Counted from the stretch's first letter, positions 1-7,617 are shown. The stretch: DNA of 18,400 nucleotides from an uncultured Clostridium sp. (GCA_900553865.1 USFC01000026.1:1-18400), one strand, 5' to 3'. Notes: generated from the letters alone by a model not told the origin. A program made the numbers and translations.

Positions 1-418
1 CTTTTACTCCATATGAATACCAGTCTGCATCATCTGCTGTGGTTTCTACAGTTTCCCCCATTTTGTCTTCTGTTGGTGTTGTAAATTTTATTGGTGTCAT
101 TCCTGTTAATAGTACTGGTGCATTCGCTGTATTTAAACTATCTAATTTTTTCTCTAATGCACTTAATCCTTCTTGTTCTTCTTTTGCTGCTTGTTTCATG
201 CTTTCCTTTGCTTCTTTTGCTTTTTGCATTATTCCATTATTTCTCATTACTAAGTTAATGCTTACTCCTGCAAGCAAAATTAATACGACAATGGTAACCA
301 CTAAAGCAACTAAAGTTATAGCAGACTTGCTTTTTATTTGTTCTTTAAAACTGCTTATTTTACAGTCACAGCACTTCCACGTTTCATTTTTTTCTATGTT
401 TTCTCTTGTTTTTCTCAT
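1..418 (-). CDS. Prepilin-like anchored surface protein, N-terminal part (cut by window edge)
   Basis: The frame is open from an ATG at 416-418 to the window edge, giving 139 residues of an incomplete protein. GAGGAG precedes the ATG at normal spacing. A basic N-terminus with a Cys pair (KCCDC) is followed by a hydrophobic anchor of about 25 residues starting at ITLVALVVT, near residue 35. Next come a charged, probably coiled-coil segment (about 60-90) and a globular region opening with PVLLTGMTPIKFT. From there it is closely related to the complete neighbour at 628-2427. The anchor resembles type IV pilin/pseudopilin N-termini, but Ala rather than Gly precedes ITL and Glu at mature position 5 is missing, so prepilin peptidase processing is uncertain. 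By analogy the missing C-terminus probably carries an FGE/C-type-lectin-like domain. Role inferred: cell-surface or pilus-associated binding protein. Confidence 0.8.
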   Translation of the reverse strand, partial: MRKTRENIEKNETWKCCDCKISSFKEQIKSKSAITLVALVVTIVVLILLAGVSINLVMRNNGIMQKAKEAKESMKQAAKEEQEGLSALEKKLDSLNTANAPVLLTGMTPIKFTTPTEDKMGETVETTADDADWYSYGVK

Positions 419-470
419 TATTATATATCTCCTCTCAAGTTTTTACAAATATCTAAAAATTCTTCTTACA

Positions 471-537
471 CCTCAGACTTTCGCCCTATGATGTCAAAGG
501 TCTGAGGTCCGATTTCCAACATCCAATTTCTGACATC
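471..537. repeat. Intergenic imperfect heptad-like repeat with nested hairpins
   Basis: CCTCAGACTTT (471-481) pairs with AAAGGTCTGAGG (496-507) apart from one bulged G. GATGTCA (490-496) pairs with TGACATC (531-537). The stretch is built of degenerate short units such as GGTCTGA, GGTCCGA and TTCTGACATC. It lies between the two paralogous surface-protein genes, upstream of the first. No convincing promoter for the downstream gene was found here, so the two genes may be co-transcribed. Confidence 0.6.
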
Positions 538-580
538 TGTTTTTTGTCTACTCTTAGTCAAATATTTAAATTTTAAAGGA

Positions 581-623
581 GTGTCCCTAGTGTTCCGAAA
601 TCGGAACGAAAAAGACCGTCCCT
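581..623. repeat. GGGAC/GTCCC palindromic repeat with hairpin, 3' of the variable gene
   Basis: On the minus strand the element begins about five bases after the stop codon of the 628-2427 gene and reads GGGACGGTCTTTTTCGTTCC before a 7-bp inverted repeat (GTTCCGA 592-598, TCGGAAC 601-607). It then runs to a second GGGACAC motif. It resembles the element at 2558-2592 and belongs to the window's family of short palindromic repeats. The hairpin lacks a T-run, so it is not a typical intrinsic terminator. Confidence 0.6.
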
Positions 624-627
624 TCTG

Positions 628-2427
628 TTACTTGTTTATAAGTACAGTGCGGAAGCCGTAGTTGTAGCCGCTGTACCCATTAACACGATAAAACACATAC
701 CCCCCCGCATGAGAAGCACTACCCCAGTCACCTCCACGACTGAAAAATGACACATGCAAAGCTGGAAAATAAGAGTAATCCCTCGACCATGAACTATAAT
801 TCCATTCACTTTCTGATGTTCCTGCTTTCCCATTGTTGGTTTCTCTTATAGCATCTCCATATATTTTTGAATTTGCTACAAAATTTTGCTGACTTGCTGT
901 ATCTAAATTTGTTACTTTATTTCCTTTTGAATCTAATTCATTAAATGGATATGCTGTTGTATATTTGGTACTTTCTTCTTTTAATGTATTTCCATTATAT
1001 GCTATTGATTCTCCATACCTTTTTAAATTTTCATTTTCGTTTGCTATATATGCTGCTGTTCTTTCATATATTCCTCCTGTCATATCATAAATTCCATATA
1101 TCGTACCTGTTGTTGAAGCATTTTGTCCTGTTTTTTGGTTCCATGTAAATATTCCATTTGAAGTTGGAGTATCTTTGCTTACATTATTTATTGCACTTAT
1201 AGTTGTTATTACTTCCCCAACATCTGTAGTATTATTTGTACAACCTGTTACATTATATACACTATCTACTTTATTTTTTCCTTCTCTAACTGTTCTTTTA
1301 GTTCCACCACTATTTAAATTTGCATTATTTATAGTTATTTTTTTTTCATTTTGCCCATATACACTAGCTCCTAAATATACACAAGCTCCCCATTCACTGT
1401 TTTTCATTAAATGACTATCTGAATCTGTTTCTGATAAACCATATATATTTCCTGTTTCATTCAACACTTTCGCTATATTAAAACAATCATTATGACTTAT
1501 ATAGTTCATCGTATATGTTGTTCCTTGAAATGTTGGGTATTTTATACTGGTCTTTGTACTTCCATATATTCCATCTAGCCAGTTTCTTGCTTCTTCATCT
1601 CCGTTATCTGTTGTTCCTCTTTCAGTTTTATTTGCCCATACTATAGATTTTGAATAGCTTACACTACTTCCCTTTACTGCTACTTTGTTATTTCCGCTTG
1701 CATAACCTGCTTGAAATTTTGCTACCCATATTCCTGTTAATTCTTTATCCCATCCACCATTTGCATAATTTATTTTACTTTCATTTGTAAATGCTGGATG
1801 CACTGTGTATCCCACAGTTGTATCTATTACTTGATTTTCACTTGTTTGCCTTTTAGCTGTTTTTATATTTCCATTTTCATCATAATATTTGTCTGTTGTT
1901 CCAATTAAAAAAACTACATCAAAAGTTTCACTTTCTTTATTTACTCTATACGCAAAACGTGGTATCCACACCCACATACTTCCATCTTCAGTCTTTGCGT
2001 TTGCCCATCTTCTGGTTTCATAGGTTGTTCCATACTCATACCAGTCTGAATCTCCCGCTGTTGTTTCCACTATTTTTCCCATTTTTTCATCTGTTGGCAT
2101 TGTAAATTTTATTGGTGTCATTCCTGTTAATAATACTGGACTATTAGGCCTATTTTCTTTTCCTTCGCCACCTTCTAGCCTTCTTATTTCTTCTTCCTGA
2201 GCATTTATTGTTAAATCTATATCTTCTTTTTTATTTCTTGCTATTCCTATTAGTCCATTATTTCCTGTTAGCAATTTTACTGAAACCCCTGCAAGTATTA
2301 CTATTATTACCACTGTTACAATTAAAGCTACTAATGTTATTCCATTTTCTTCTTTTATCAATTTATTGTTTAGTAAATCTTTCCTATAATAAGAATTTAC
2401 CATATTTTTTCTTTTGCTTTCTCTCAT
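628..2427 (-). CDS. Prepilin-like anchored protein with C-terminal FGE/C-type-lectin-like domain, probable DGR target
   Basis: 599 residues. GGGAGG precedes the ATG and a strong promoter lies at 2512-2540. A short basic N-terminus leads to NGITLVALIVTV (about residues 28-39), a prepilin-like anchor with Gly before the hydrophobic stretch but without Glu5. A charged coiled-coil-like segment follows (about 65-92), then a long extracellular region rich in Asn, Thr, Gly and Tyr (about 95-540). The C-terminus has signatures of the formylglycine-generating-enzyme-like C-type-lectin fold: GIYDMTGG, then SRGGDW at 563-568 and GFRTVL at 591-596. Catalytic cysteines of true FGE are absent, so binding rather than catalysis is likely. 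The last 30 or so codons are much richer in G/C than the rest and nine in a row end in C, as in variable regions of diversity-generating retroelements. Processing, surface location and ligand are inferences. Confidence 0.88.
   Translation of the reverse strand: MRESKRKNMVNSYYRKDLLNNKLIKEENGITLVALIVTVVIIVILAGVSVKLLTGNNGLIGIARNKKEDIDLTINAQEEEIRRLEGGEGKENRPNSPVLLTGMTPIKFTMPTDEKMGKIVETTAGDSDWYEYGTTYETRRWANAKTEDGSMWVWIPRFAYRVNKESETFDVVFLIGTTDKYYDENGNIKTAKRQTSENQVIDTTVGYTVHPAFTNESKINYANGGWDKELTGIWVAKFQAGYASGNNKVAVKGSSVSYSKSIVWANKTERGTTDNGDEEARNWLDGIYGSTKTSIKYPTFQGTTYTMNYISHNDCFNIAKVLNETGNIYGLSETDSDSHLMKNSEWGACVYLGASVYGQNEKKITINNANLNSGGTKRTVREGKNKVDSVYNVTGCTNNTTDVGEVITTISAINNVSKDTPTSNGIFTWNQKTGQNASTTGTIYGIYDMTGGIYERTAAYIANENENLKRYGESIAYNGNTLKEESTKYTTAYPFNELDSKGNKVTNLDTASQQNFVANSKIYGDAIRETNNGKAGTSESEWNYSSWSRDYSYFPALHVSFFSRGGDWGSASHAGGYVFYRVNGYSGYNYGFRTVLINK
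649..746 (-). other. Candidate DGR variable region
   Basis: This stretch encodes about residues 561-593 of the preceding protein. Codons 585-593 read TAC AGC GGC TAC AAC TAC GGC TTC CGC. All end in C, and six of the first seven differ from AAC only at positions one and two, as adenine-directed mutagenesis of an AAC-rich template would leave. The 36 bases beginning at codon 585 are 19/36 G+C by my count, whereas neighbouring genes favour A/T-ending codons. The non-adenine block GGC TTC CGC ACT GTA CTT at the 3' end could be the initiation-of-mutagenic-homology segment. No template repeat or reverse transcriptase is in the window. Confidence 0.6.
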
Positions 2428-2511
2428 TTTCTAACACATCCTCCCAAAGGCCTTTACTACCTTTTTCGTTATTTTTTAACCTTTTTACTTTTGTTCTTTT
2501 CTCTCATTTGT

Positions 2512-2540
2512 ATTATACCCAATTTTATTTTTCTTGTAAA
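2512..2540 (-). promoter_or_regulatory. Sigma-A promoter for the 628-2427 gene
   Basis: On the minus strand, TTTACA (2535-2540) and TATAAT (2512-2517) are separated by 17 bases. Transcription should start near 2505, leaving a leader of about 80 bases before the ATG. Confidence 0.75.
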
Positions 2541-2557
2541 CCATTTTTTAAAATTTT

Positions 2558-2592
2558 AAAGGACATTTGGGGACGGGTCAATTTTGTCCTTT
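2558..2592. repeat. Short palindromic repeat (GGGGACGGGTC type)
   Basis: AAAGGAC (2558-2564) and GTCCTTT (2586-2592) are perfect arms around a loop containing GGGGACGGGTCAATTTT. It resembles the element at 581-623. It lies between the back-to-back promoters of the surface-protein gene and tRNA-Gln. No T-run follows, so it is not an obvious terminator. Confidence 0.6.
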
Positions 2593-2650
2593 ACATAATT
2601 TTTTAAGGTGTCACTACTTCTATTTATTTATATTTACATAATTTTGCATG

Positions 2651-2678
2651 TTGACTTTTTCATTTTTTATGCTATACT
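2651..2678 (+). promoter_or_regulatory. Sigma-A promoter for tRNA-Gln
   Basis: TTGACT (2651-2656), a 16-base spacer and TATACT (2673-2678) precede the tRNA start at 2709 by a normal short distance on the plus strand. Confidence 0.8.
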
Positions 2679-2708
2679 AACTATTGGAATATTTAATTTT
2701 ATATTTAT

Positions 2709-2784
2709 TGGGGTATCGCCAAGCGGTAAGGCAACCGGCTCTGACCCGGTCATTTCGTAAGTTCGAATCTTACTACCCCAACCA
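2709..2784 (+). tRNA. tRNA-Gln (anticodon CTG)
   Basis: The cloverleaf can be drawn completely. The acceptor stem TGGGGTA pairs with TACCCCA (2774-2780). The anticodon stem ACCGG/CCGGT encloses loop CTCTGAC, anticodon CTG. The T arm is GTAAG-TTCGAAT-CTTAC. Discriminator A and an encoded CCA end at 2784. The TGGGG start is typical of bacterial tRNA-Gln. It has its own promoter and lies opposite to the surrounding protein genes. Confidence 0.95.
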
Positions 2785-3043
2785 CGTAGCAACTAGTTAA
2801 ATTTTGACTTGGTATGATATAAAATTTTATTCATTTTGTAACATATAGCTTAATTTACTATTGTTTGCAAAGACAAGGTATTAGAATTTGCAACATTATG
2901 TAAGGTTGCGTAGGTTTTTGCTTCAGCAGATTGAAAAAGCAAACGGAGTTAAAAGTATTTTCTTTTTTGTTTATTTACACATTTCATAATTTTACAAAAT
3001 ATATTATAAATTCTTTGTAGAAATTCTGAAGCCAATACATAAT
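2785..3043. other. Unassigned stretch between tRNA-Gln and terminator
   Basis: No credible coding frame on either strand. Two small hairpins are visible: GCAAC/GTTGC near 2890-2909, and TTTGCTT (2917-2923) with AAGCAAA (2937-2943). The next clear plus-strand terminator is at 3044-3090, so the tRNA transcript could extend through this region. It matches no RNA class I can name. Confidence 0.35.
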
Positions 3044-3090
3044 AAAAAATCGTGAATTAAAAAAATTATTTTATAATTCACGATTTTTTT
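3044..3090. terminator. Bidirectional intrinsic terminator
   Basis: A 16-bp perfect stem (3044-3059 with 3074-3089) around a 14-base loop is flanked by an A-run on the left and a T-run on the right. It can end transcription from the tRNA-Gln side (plus) and from the 3186-4103 gene (minus). Confidence 0.85.
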
Positions 3091-3185
3091 AGTAAAATTT
3101 TCAAGTAAAATTATTGCTGCCCTTTAATAGATTCTTTTAAGGCTAGTTGCCTTTTGTCAATATGTTTGCATCGCTTGCTTTTATA

Positions 3186-4103
3186 CTAATTGATTCGAAG
3201 CGCTACTCTAAAGCCTGTTCCCACAAAAGTTTCATTCTTCTTTCGGTAACCTCTATAGGCTGCCGGATAAATCCTTCCGCTATCATAAAAACAGCCTCCT
3301 CTTGTAATATTGTAAATTCTTTTTCCTTTTTCTTGAGTCCATTCACTTACATTTCCTGCTAAATCCCAAATTTCATTTACACAATACTTCTCATCACTTC
3401 CAGTATTAGCTTTTCTATTAGGCACATTGTTTCTCCTTGCATTTAAATAGTTACCCCATGAAGTAGAATTTACAGCCACTTCTTCTTTTGTTTTTGCTCC
3501 TGATTTTATAATCCATTCACAAATGCAGTCATATTCTGAGCCAAAAGGCAAGTAACTTGAAACTGCTTCATTTTTAATTATCATAAACTTTGCCAATTCT
3601 TGTGCATCTTCACCACTAATATCTGTCCATGGTTCTGCACCTTCCACAGATTGTGGTTCTCCTGTTTCAGGATTCTTAGAAATATCATAACTTGAGATAT
3701 AGAATCCTCCACACTTTTTAATACTTTCAAGTGTTTTATGGTAGTCACTTGTAATTGAATCACTTAGTTCAAATTCCGAAAATTCTTCTTTACGATAGTT
3801 TCTCCTCCCAAATTTTTCATTAAAGTTTATACCGTCAATTGTTCCATTGGCATCTAAATAGCCTACTGGTACCCACGTAAATTTGCTTCCGTCAGCTATT
3901 CTTTCTATTACAAATCCTGTATTCCATCTTCCTTTTACATATCTGAAACCTAGTGGCACTGGTGGATTTATATAGTTTACTGAATATTCATTGGTTACTT
4001 TTACGTCTACTACTTTAATGCATAATTCTCCGTTTTTCTCTTGAACTACTTCAAATGTAGTTCCTCTTTTTGCCTCAAGGATAATTTTACTATACCGTTT
4101 CAT
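3186..4103 (-). CDS. FGE-sulfatase-fold (SUMF1/EgtB/PvdO-like) protein without catalytic cysteines
   Basis: 305 residues, TAG stop, AGGGAGG ahead of the ATG, and its own promoter. No signal peptide or membrane segment is visible. Landmarks of the formylglycine-generating-enzyme-like fold appear in order: GGFYISSYDIS (about 132-142), WTDISGEDAQELAKFM (159-174), the acidic SEYDCICEW (189-197), IWDLAGNVSEWT (245-256), ITRGGCFYDSGR (266-277) and GTGFRVALRI at the end. Aerobic FGE has a Cys pair in the segment after RGGSF; here that segment reads RIYPAAYRGYR with no Cys, so formylglycine generation is unlikely. Codons in the C-terminal motif are ordinary A/T-ending ones, unlike the neighbour at 628-2427, so this copy does not look like a current hypermutation target. 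It stands alone between two terminators. Function unknown. Confidence 0.88.
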   Translation of the reverse strand: MKRYSKIILEAKRGTTFEVVQEKNGELCIKVVDVKVTNEYSVNYINPPVPLGFRYVKGRWNTGFVIERIADGSKFTWVPVGYLDANGTIDGINFNEKFGRRNYRKEEFSEFELSDSITSDYHKTLESIKKCGGFYISSYDISKNPETGEPQSVEGAEPWTDISGEDAQELAKFMIIKNEAVSSYLPFGSEYDCICEWIIKSGAKTKEEVAVNSTSWGNYLNARRNNVPNRKANTGSDEKYCVNEIWDLAGNVSEWTQEKGKRIYNITRGGCFYDSGRIYPAAYRGYRKKNETFVGTGFRVALRIN

Positions 4104-4167
4104 ACTGTTTTCCTCCCTTTAGTTGATTTTTATTACGGTTTCTACATGACTAATTTGTCATTTGTAT

Positions 4168-4196
4168 ATGATAACATATTTTTTCAGTTTTTGCAA
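4168..4196 (-). promoter_or_regulatory. Promoter for the FGE-fold gene
   Basis: On the minus strand, TTGCAA (4191-4196), 17 bases, TATCAT (4168-4173). Just downstream, ATGAC/GTCAT arms at 4146-4161 form a small inverted repeat that might be an operator; this last point is only a suggestion. Confidence 0.6.
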
Positions 4197-4208
4197 TTTT
4201 TTAATGAC

Positions 4209-4257
4209 AAAAAAAATAGATATCTATTAATTTTTTCAATTTAATATCTATCTATTT
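4209..4257 (-). terminator. Intrinsic terminator after clpX
   Basis: Arms 4214-4230 and 4241-4257 pair except for a three-base internal loop. On the minus strand a T-run follows the hairpin (A-run at 4209-4216), placing termination just after the clpX stop. Confidence 0.7.
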
Positions 4258-4263
4258 TTATTT

Positions 4264-5577
4264 TTATGCTGTTTCTATTTTTTTATTTGTTGTTTTTCTT
4301 TGTGGCTTTTCTTTTGACTTATTTACTTCTTTCTTTTCGTTTATAACAAGTGTTGGTGCCTTTTTTTCTAGTACTGTTTCTTTTGTTACAATGCATTTTT
4401 CTATTTTAGGATTTGAAGGTATTTCAAACATTATATCCCTCATTATTTCTTCTATTATAGAACGAAGTCCTCTTGCCCCTGTTTTTCTTTCTATTGCTTT
4501 ATCTACAATAACTTCTAATGCTTCTTGTTCAAATTCTAATTCTACATTGTCCAACTCTAATAGTTTTTGATATTGTTTTACTAATGCATTTTTTGGTTTT
4601 GTAACTATATCTATAAGTGCTTTTCTATCTAATTCCCTTAGTGTTGCAACTATTGGAAGTCTTCCTACAAATTCTGGTATTAGTCCAAATTTTAGTAAAT
4701 CTTGTGGTAATAGCTGTTCATAAATTTTATATTTATCTATTTCTTTTTGACTTTGTACATTTGCCCCAAATCCTATTGCTTTCTTTCCAGTACGTTCATT
4801 TATAATTTTGTCTAATCCCTCAAAAGCTCCTCCACAAATGAATAATATATTTTCTGTATTTATTTGTAAAAGCTCTTGGTGTGGATGTTTTCTTCCTCCT
4901 TGTGGTGGTACAGATGCTATTGTTCCTTCTACTATTTTTAGCAATGCTTGTTGTACTCCTTCACCACTTACATCTCTAGTTATAGATGGATTTTCTGATT
5001 TTCTTGTTATTTTGTCTATTTCATCTATATATACTATTCCTTTTTCTGCTTTTTCTATGTCATAGTCTGCATTTTGAATTAGTTTTAATAAAATGTTTTC
5101 TACGTCTTCGCCAACATAACCTGCTTCTGTTAAAGTTGTAGCATCAGCTATTGCAAATGGCACTTTTAAGATTTTTGCAAGTGTTTGCGCAAGAAGTGTT
5201 TTACCACATCCTGTTGGTCCTAGTAGCAATACATTACTTTTTTGAATTTCTACATCATCATCATTTTTTTGTGGATTGTATATACGTTTATAATGGTTGT
5301 ACACTGCAACAGCCAATGTTTTTTTTGCATCTTCTTGGCCTATTACATAGCTATCTAAAACTTTTTTTATTTCTGCTGGTGTTGGTAAATTATTTTTTTC
5401 ATTATTTAAGGTATAGTTAAACTCTTCTTCTTCAAAATTTTCATCTTCTAAAATATTTGAGCATATTTTTATACATTCATCACAAATAAATACTCCCGGC
5501 CCTGCAATTATTCTATCTACTGCATCTTGTGATTTTCCACAAAATGAACATTTTATGTTTTTTTCGCTTTTTGCCAT
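4264..5577 (-). CDS. clpX: ClpX, ATP-dependent unfoldase subunit of ClpXP
   Basis: 437 residues. AAA+ unfoldase that recognises, unfolds and threads substrates into ClpP in the cytoplasm. The N-terminal zinc domain has C10, C13, C32 and C35. Walker A is GPTGCGKT at 120-127, pore loop GYVG at 153-156, Walker B IVYIDEID at 181-188, and the RKH loop is at 229-231. IGF at 268-270 is the ClpP-docking motif. EFVGR (Arg finger region) and GARGLR (sensor 2) follow. The C-terminal tail after about residue 405 is Lys/Glu-rich and poorly conserved. AAAGGAG sits ahead of the ATG, 12 bases after the clpP stop, so the two genes are co-transcribed. Length and motif order are normal for the family; no anomalies seen. 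Confidence 0.98.
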   Translation of the reverse strand: MAKSEKNIKCSFCGKSQDAVDRIIAGPGVFICDECIKICSNILEDENFEEEEFNYTLNNEKNNLPTPAEIKKVLDSYVIGQEDAKKTLAVAVYNHYKRIYNPQKNDDDVEIQKSNVLLLGPTGCGKTLLAQTLAKILKVPFAIADATTLTEAGYVGEDVENILLKLIQNADYDIEKAEKGIVYIDEIDKITRKSENPSITRDVSGEGVQQALLKIVEGTIASVPPQGGRKHPHQELLQINTENILFICGGAFEGLDKIINERTGKKAIGFGANVQSQKEIDKYKIYEQLLPQDLLKFGLIPEFVGRLPIVATLRELDRKALIDIVTKPKNALVKQYQKLLELDNVELEFEQEALEVIVDKAIERKTGARGLRSIIEEIMRDIMFEIPSNPKIEKCIVTKETVLEKKAPTLVINEKKEVNKSKEKPQRKTTNKKIETA

Positions 5578-5589
5578 TTTACTCTCCTT

Positions 5590-6195
5590 TTAACCTCTTT
5601 TTTCCATAATTCCATCTATTAAACCATATTTTAAAGCTTCTTCTGCTGTCATATAGTTATCTCTTTCTGTATCTTTTTCAATTGTTTCTAAAGATTGGCC
5701 TGTTCTTGCACTTAGGAATTTGTTTAATTTTTCTCTTGTTTTTATCATGTGGTCTGCATGAATTTTTATTTCTGTTGCTTGACCTGAAATTCCATTTCCT
5801 CCTATTAGTGGTTGATGTATTAATATTTCTGCATTTGGCGTAGCAAATCTTCTACCTTTTTCTCCTGCTGCTAATAATACTGCTCCCATACTTGCTGCCA
5901 TTCCAATACATATTGTAGATACTGGGCATTTTATATAGTTCATTGTGTCTACTATTCCCATTCCATCTGAAATTGAACCTCCTGGGCTATTTATGTATAA
6001 AGATATTTCTTTATCTGGGTCTTCTGATTCTAAGAATAGTAATTGTGCAATTACTAGACTTGCTGAAGTTGGATTAACATCTTCTCCTAAAAATATAATT
6101 CTATCTTTTAATAATCTTGAATAGATATCATATGACCTTTCTCCCTTAGCGGTTTGTTCTATAACATATGGTACTAAACTATCTCTTTCGTTCAT
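5590..6195 (-). CDS. clpP: ClpP, ATP-dependent protease proteolytic subunit
   Basis: 201 residues. Serine peptidase of family S14 forming the tetradecameric chamber used by ClpX. The catalytic triad is S102 (in GMAASMGA), H127 (in LIHQPL) and D179 (in TERDNYM). The stretch after H127 (IGGNGISGQ) is three residues longer than in E. coli ClpP. The start is supported by AGGAGG nine bases upstream, and the N-terminus (LVPYVIEQT...GERSYDIYSRLLKDR) matches the usual mature start. It lies between tig and clpX, in the widespread tig-clpP-clpX order. No separate promoter is evident in the 92-base gap after tig, so it is probably transcribed with tig. Confidence 0.98.
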   Translation of the reverse strand: MNERDSLVPYVIEQTAKGERSYDIYSRLLKDRIIFLGEDVNPTSASLVIAQLLFLESEDPDKEISLYINSPGGSISDGMGIVDTMNYIKCPVSTICIGMAASMGAVLLAAGEKGRRFATPNAEILIHQPLIGGNGISGQATEIKIHADHMIKTREKLNKFLSARTGQSLETIEKDTERDNYMTAEEALKYGLIDGIMEKRG

Positions 6196-6287
6196 TTATA
6201 ATTTCCTCCTTTTTAGTAGAAAAAGCTAGTGGCAAATTTTACTTATTTTAAAATAATTTTACCCCTAACTTTCCTCCATTTATTTTT

Positions 6288-7571
6288 TTATTTTATTTTT
6301 GCATTTTCTACTATGAAGCTAATTGCTTTTTCTGTTTTTATTGTTTCTGTAACATATGCTTTTAAACTTGCATTTGCTTCTAAGTCTTTTACTTCTTTTC
6401 CATACATAGTAGCCATTTCTTCTAATTTTGCTTTTACTTCTTCGTCTGTTGCTTCTATTTTTTCTGCTTCAACTATTGCTCCTAATACAAGTTTTGTTTT
6501 TACTTGTATTTGAGCTTGTTCTTTCATTTCTTTTCTCATATCTCCTTCTGTTTTACCCATTATTTGAAGATATTGTTCAAAATTTAGACCTTGATACATT
6601 AATCTTTGTTCGATTTCTCTTATCATATTGTCTGTTTCTGTTTCAATCATTCCTGATGGAATATCAATTTCAGTATTATCGCATACTGCTTTTATTGCTA
6701 CTTCTTCTGTTTCATATTTTGCTTTGTTTTTGTTTTCTTCTTCTAATTTTTCTTTTATAGAAACTTTTAATTCTTTAATTGTATCGAATTCACTAACATC
6801 TTTTGCAAATTCATCATCTACCACTGGTAATTCTTTTTTCTTTATTTCATGTAATTTTACTTTGAATACTGCTGCTTTTCCTGCTAAGTCTTTAGAAAAG
6901 TATTCTTCTGGGAAAGTTACATTTATGTCTTTTTCTTCATCTATTTTCATACCAATAATTTGGTCTTCAAATCCTGGAATAAATGTATTGCTTCCTATTA
7001 CTAATTCGTGATTTTCTGCTTTTCCACCTTCAAATGCAACACCATCTACAAAACCTTCAAAATCGATAACTACAGTATCTTCTTTTTCTACTGGTCTATC
7101 TTCAACATTTACAAGTCTTGCATTTCTTTCTTGCATATGTTCTATTTCATGGTCTATATCTTTTTCTTCTACAGTATACTCTACTTTTTTAAGTTCTATA
7201 CCTTTATATTTTCCTAATTTTACTTCTGGTTTTGTTTGTACTACTGCTGTAAAGATTAAATCTTTTCCTTTTTCCATTTGAATAATGTTTATTTCAGGTC
7301 TGCTTACTGCTTCTATGTTTGCATCTGTTAATTCTTTTTCATAAACTTCTGCTGCTACTTCATTGAAAGCATCCTCATAGAAAATTTGTGCCCCATATTG
7401 TTTTTCTACTATTTTATATGGTGCTTTTCCTTTTCTAAATCCTGGAATATTAAAATATTTTGCACTTTTTGCATATACTTTTTGTATTGCTTCTTCAAAT
7501 TTAGAAGCTTCAATTGTAAAGCTTAATTTTACTTCGTTTGTTTTGTCTGTTTTTTCAACTTTCATACTCAT
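6288..7571 (-). CDS. tig: Trigger factor, ribosome-associated chaperone
   Basis: 427 residues from the chosen start. Binds nascent chains at the ribosome exit tunnel and carries a prolyl isomerase domain. The N-terminal ribosome-binding domain has the signature GFRKGKAP at 44-51. The FKBP-type domain lies around 150-245 (VVIDFEGFVDG near 157-167). The helical C-terminal substrate-binding domain follows from about 250. The frame is open to an ATG at 7601, but that start has no Shine-Dalgarno and lies only about ten bases from the predicted transcription start. The ATG at 7571 (MSMKVEK) has AAAGGA at good spacing; an alternative is the ATG two codons later. It heads the tig-clpP-clpX group. Confidence 0.96.
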   Translation of the reverse strand: MSMKVEKTDKTNEVKLSFTIEASKFEEAIQKVYAKSAKYFNIPGFRKGKAPYKIVEKQYGAQIFYEDAFNEVAAEVYEKELTDANIEAVSRPEINIIQMEKGKDLIFTAVVQTKPEVKLGKYKGIELKKVEYTVEEKDIDHEIEHMQERNARLVNVEDRPVEKEDTVVIDFEGFVDGVAFEGGKAENHELVIGSNTFIPGFEDQIIGMKIDEEKDINVTFPEEYFSKDLAGKAAVFKVKLHEIKKKELPVVDDEFAKDVSEFDTIKELKVSIKEKLEEENKNKAKYETEEVAIKAVCDNTEIDIPSGMIETETDNMIREIEQRLMYQGLNFEQYLQIMGKTEGDMRKEMKEQAQIQVKTKLVLGAIVEAEKIEATDEEVKAKLEEMATMYGKEVKDLEANASLKAYVTETIKTEKAISFIVENAKIK

Positions 7572-7617
7572 TTTTTCTTCATCCTTTCGCGCCTTGCGCA
7601 TATTATTTAGCTTGTTT

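Noticed and set aside
39..491. 150-codon plus-strand open frame at the left edge
   Set aside because: It is the shadow of the prepilin-like gene on the minus strand, whose protein aligns with the neighbouring paralogue.
4146..4161. ATGAC/GTCAT inverted repeat as an operator for the FGE-fold gene
   Set aside because: Arms of only five bases in AT-rich DNA; kept as a remark in the promoter entry, not as a feature.
7572..7601. Longer start for trigger factor at 7601
   Set aside because: No Shine-Dalgarno, almost no room after the predicted transcription start, and the extra residues are not part of the family's usual N-terminus.
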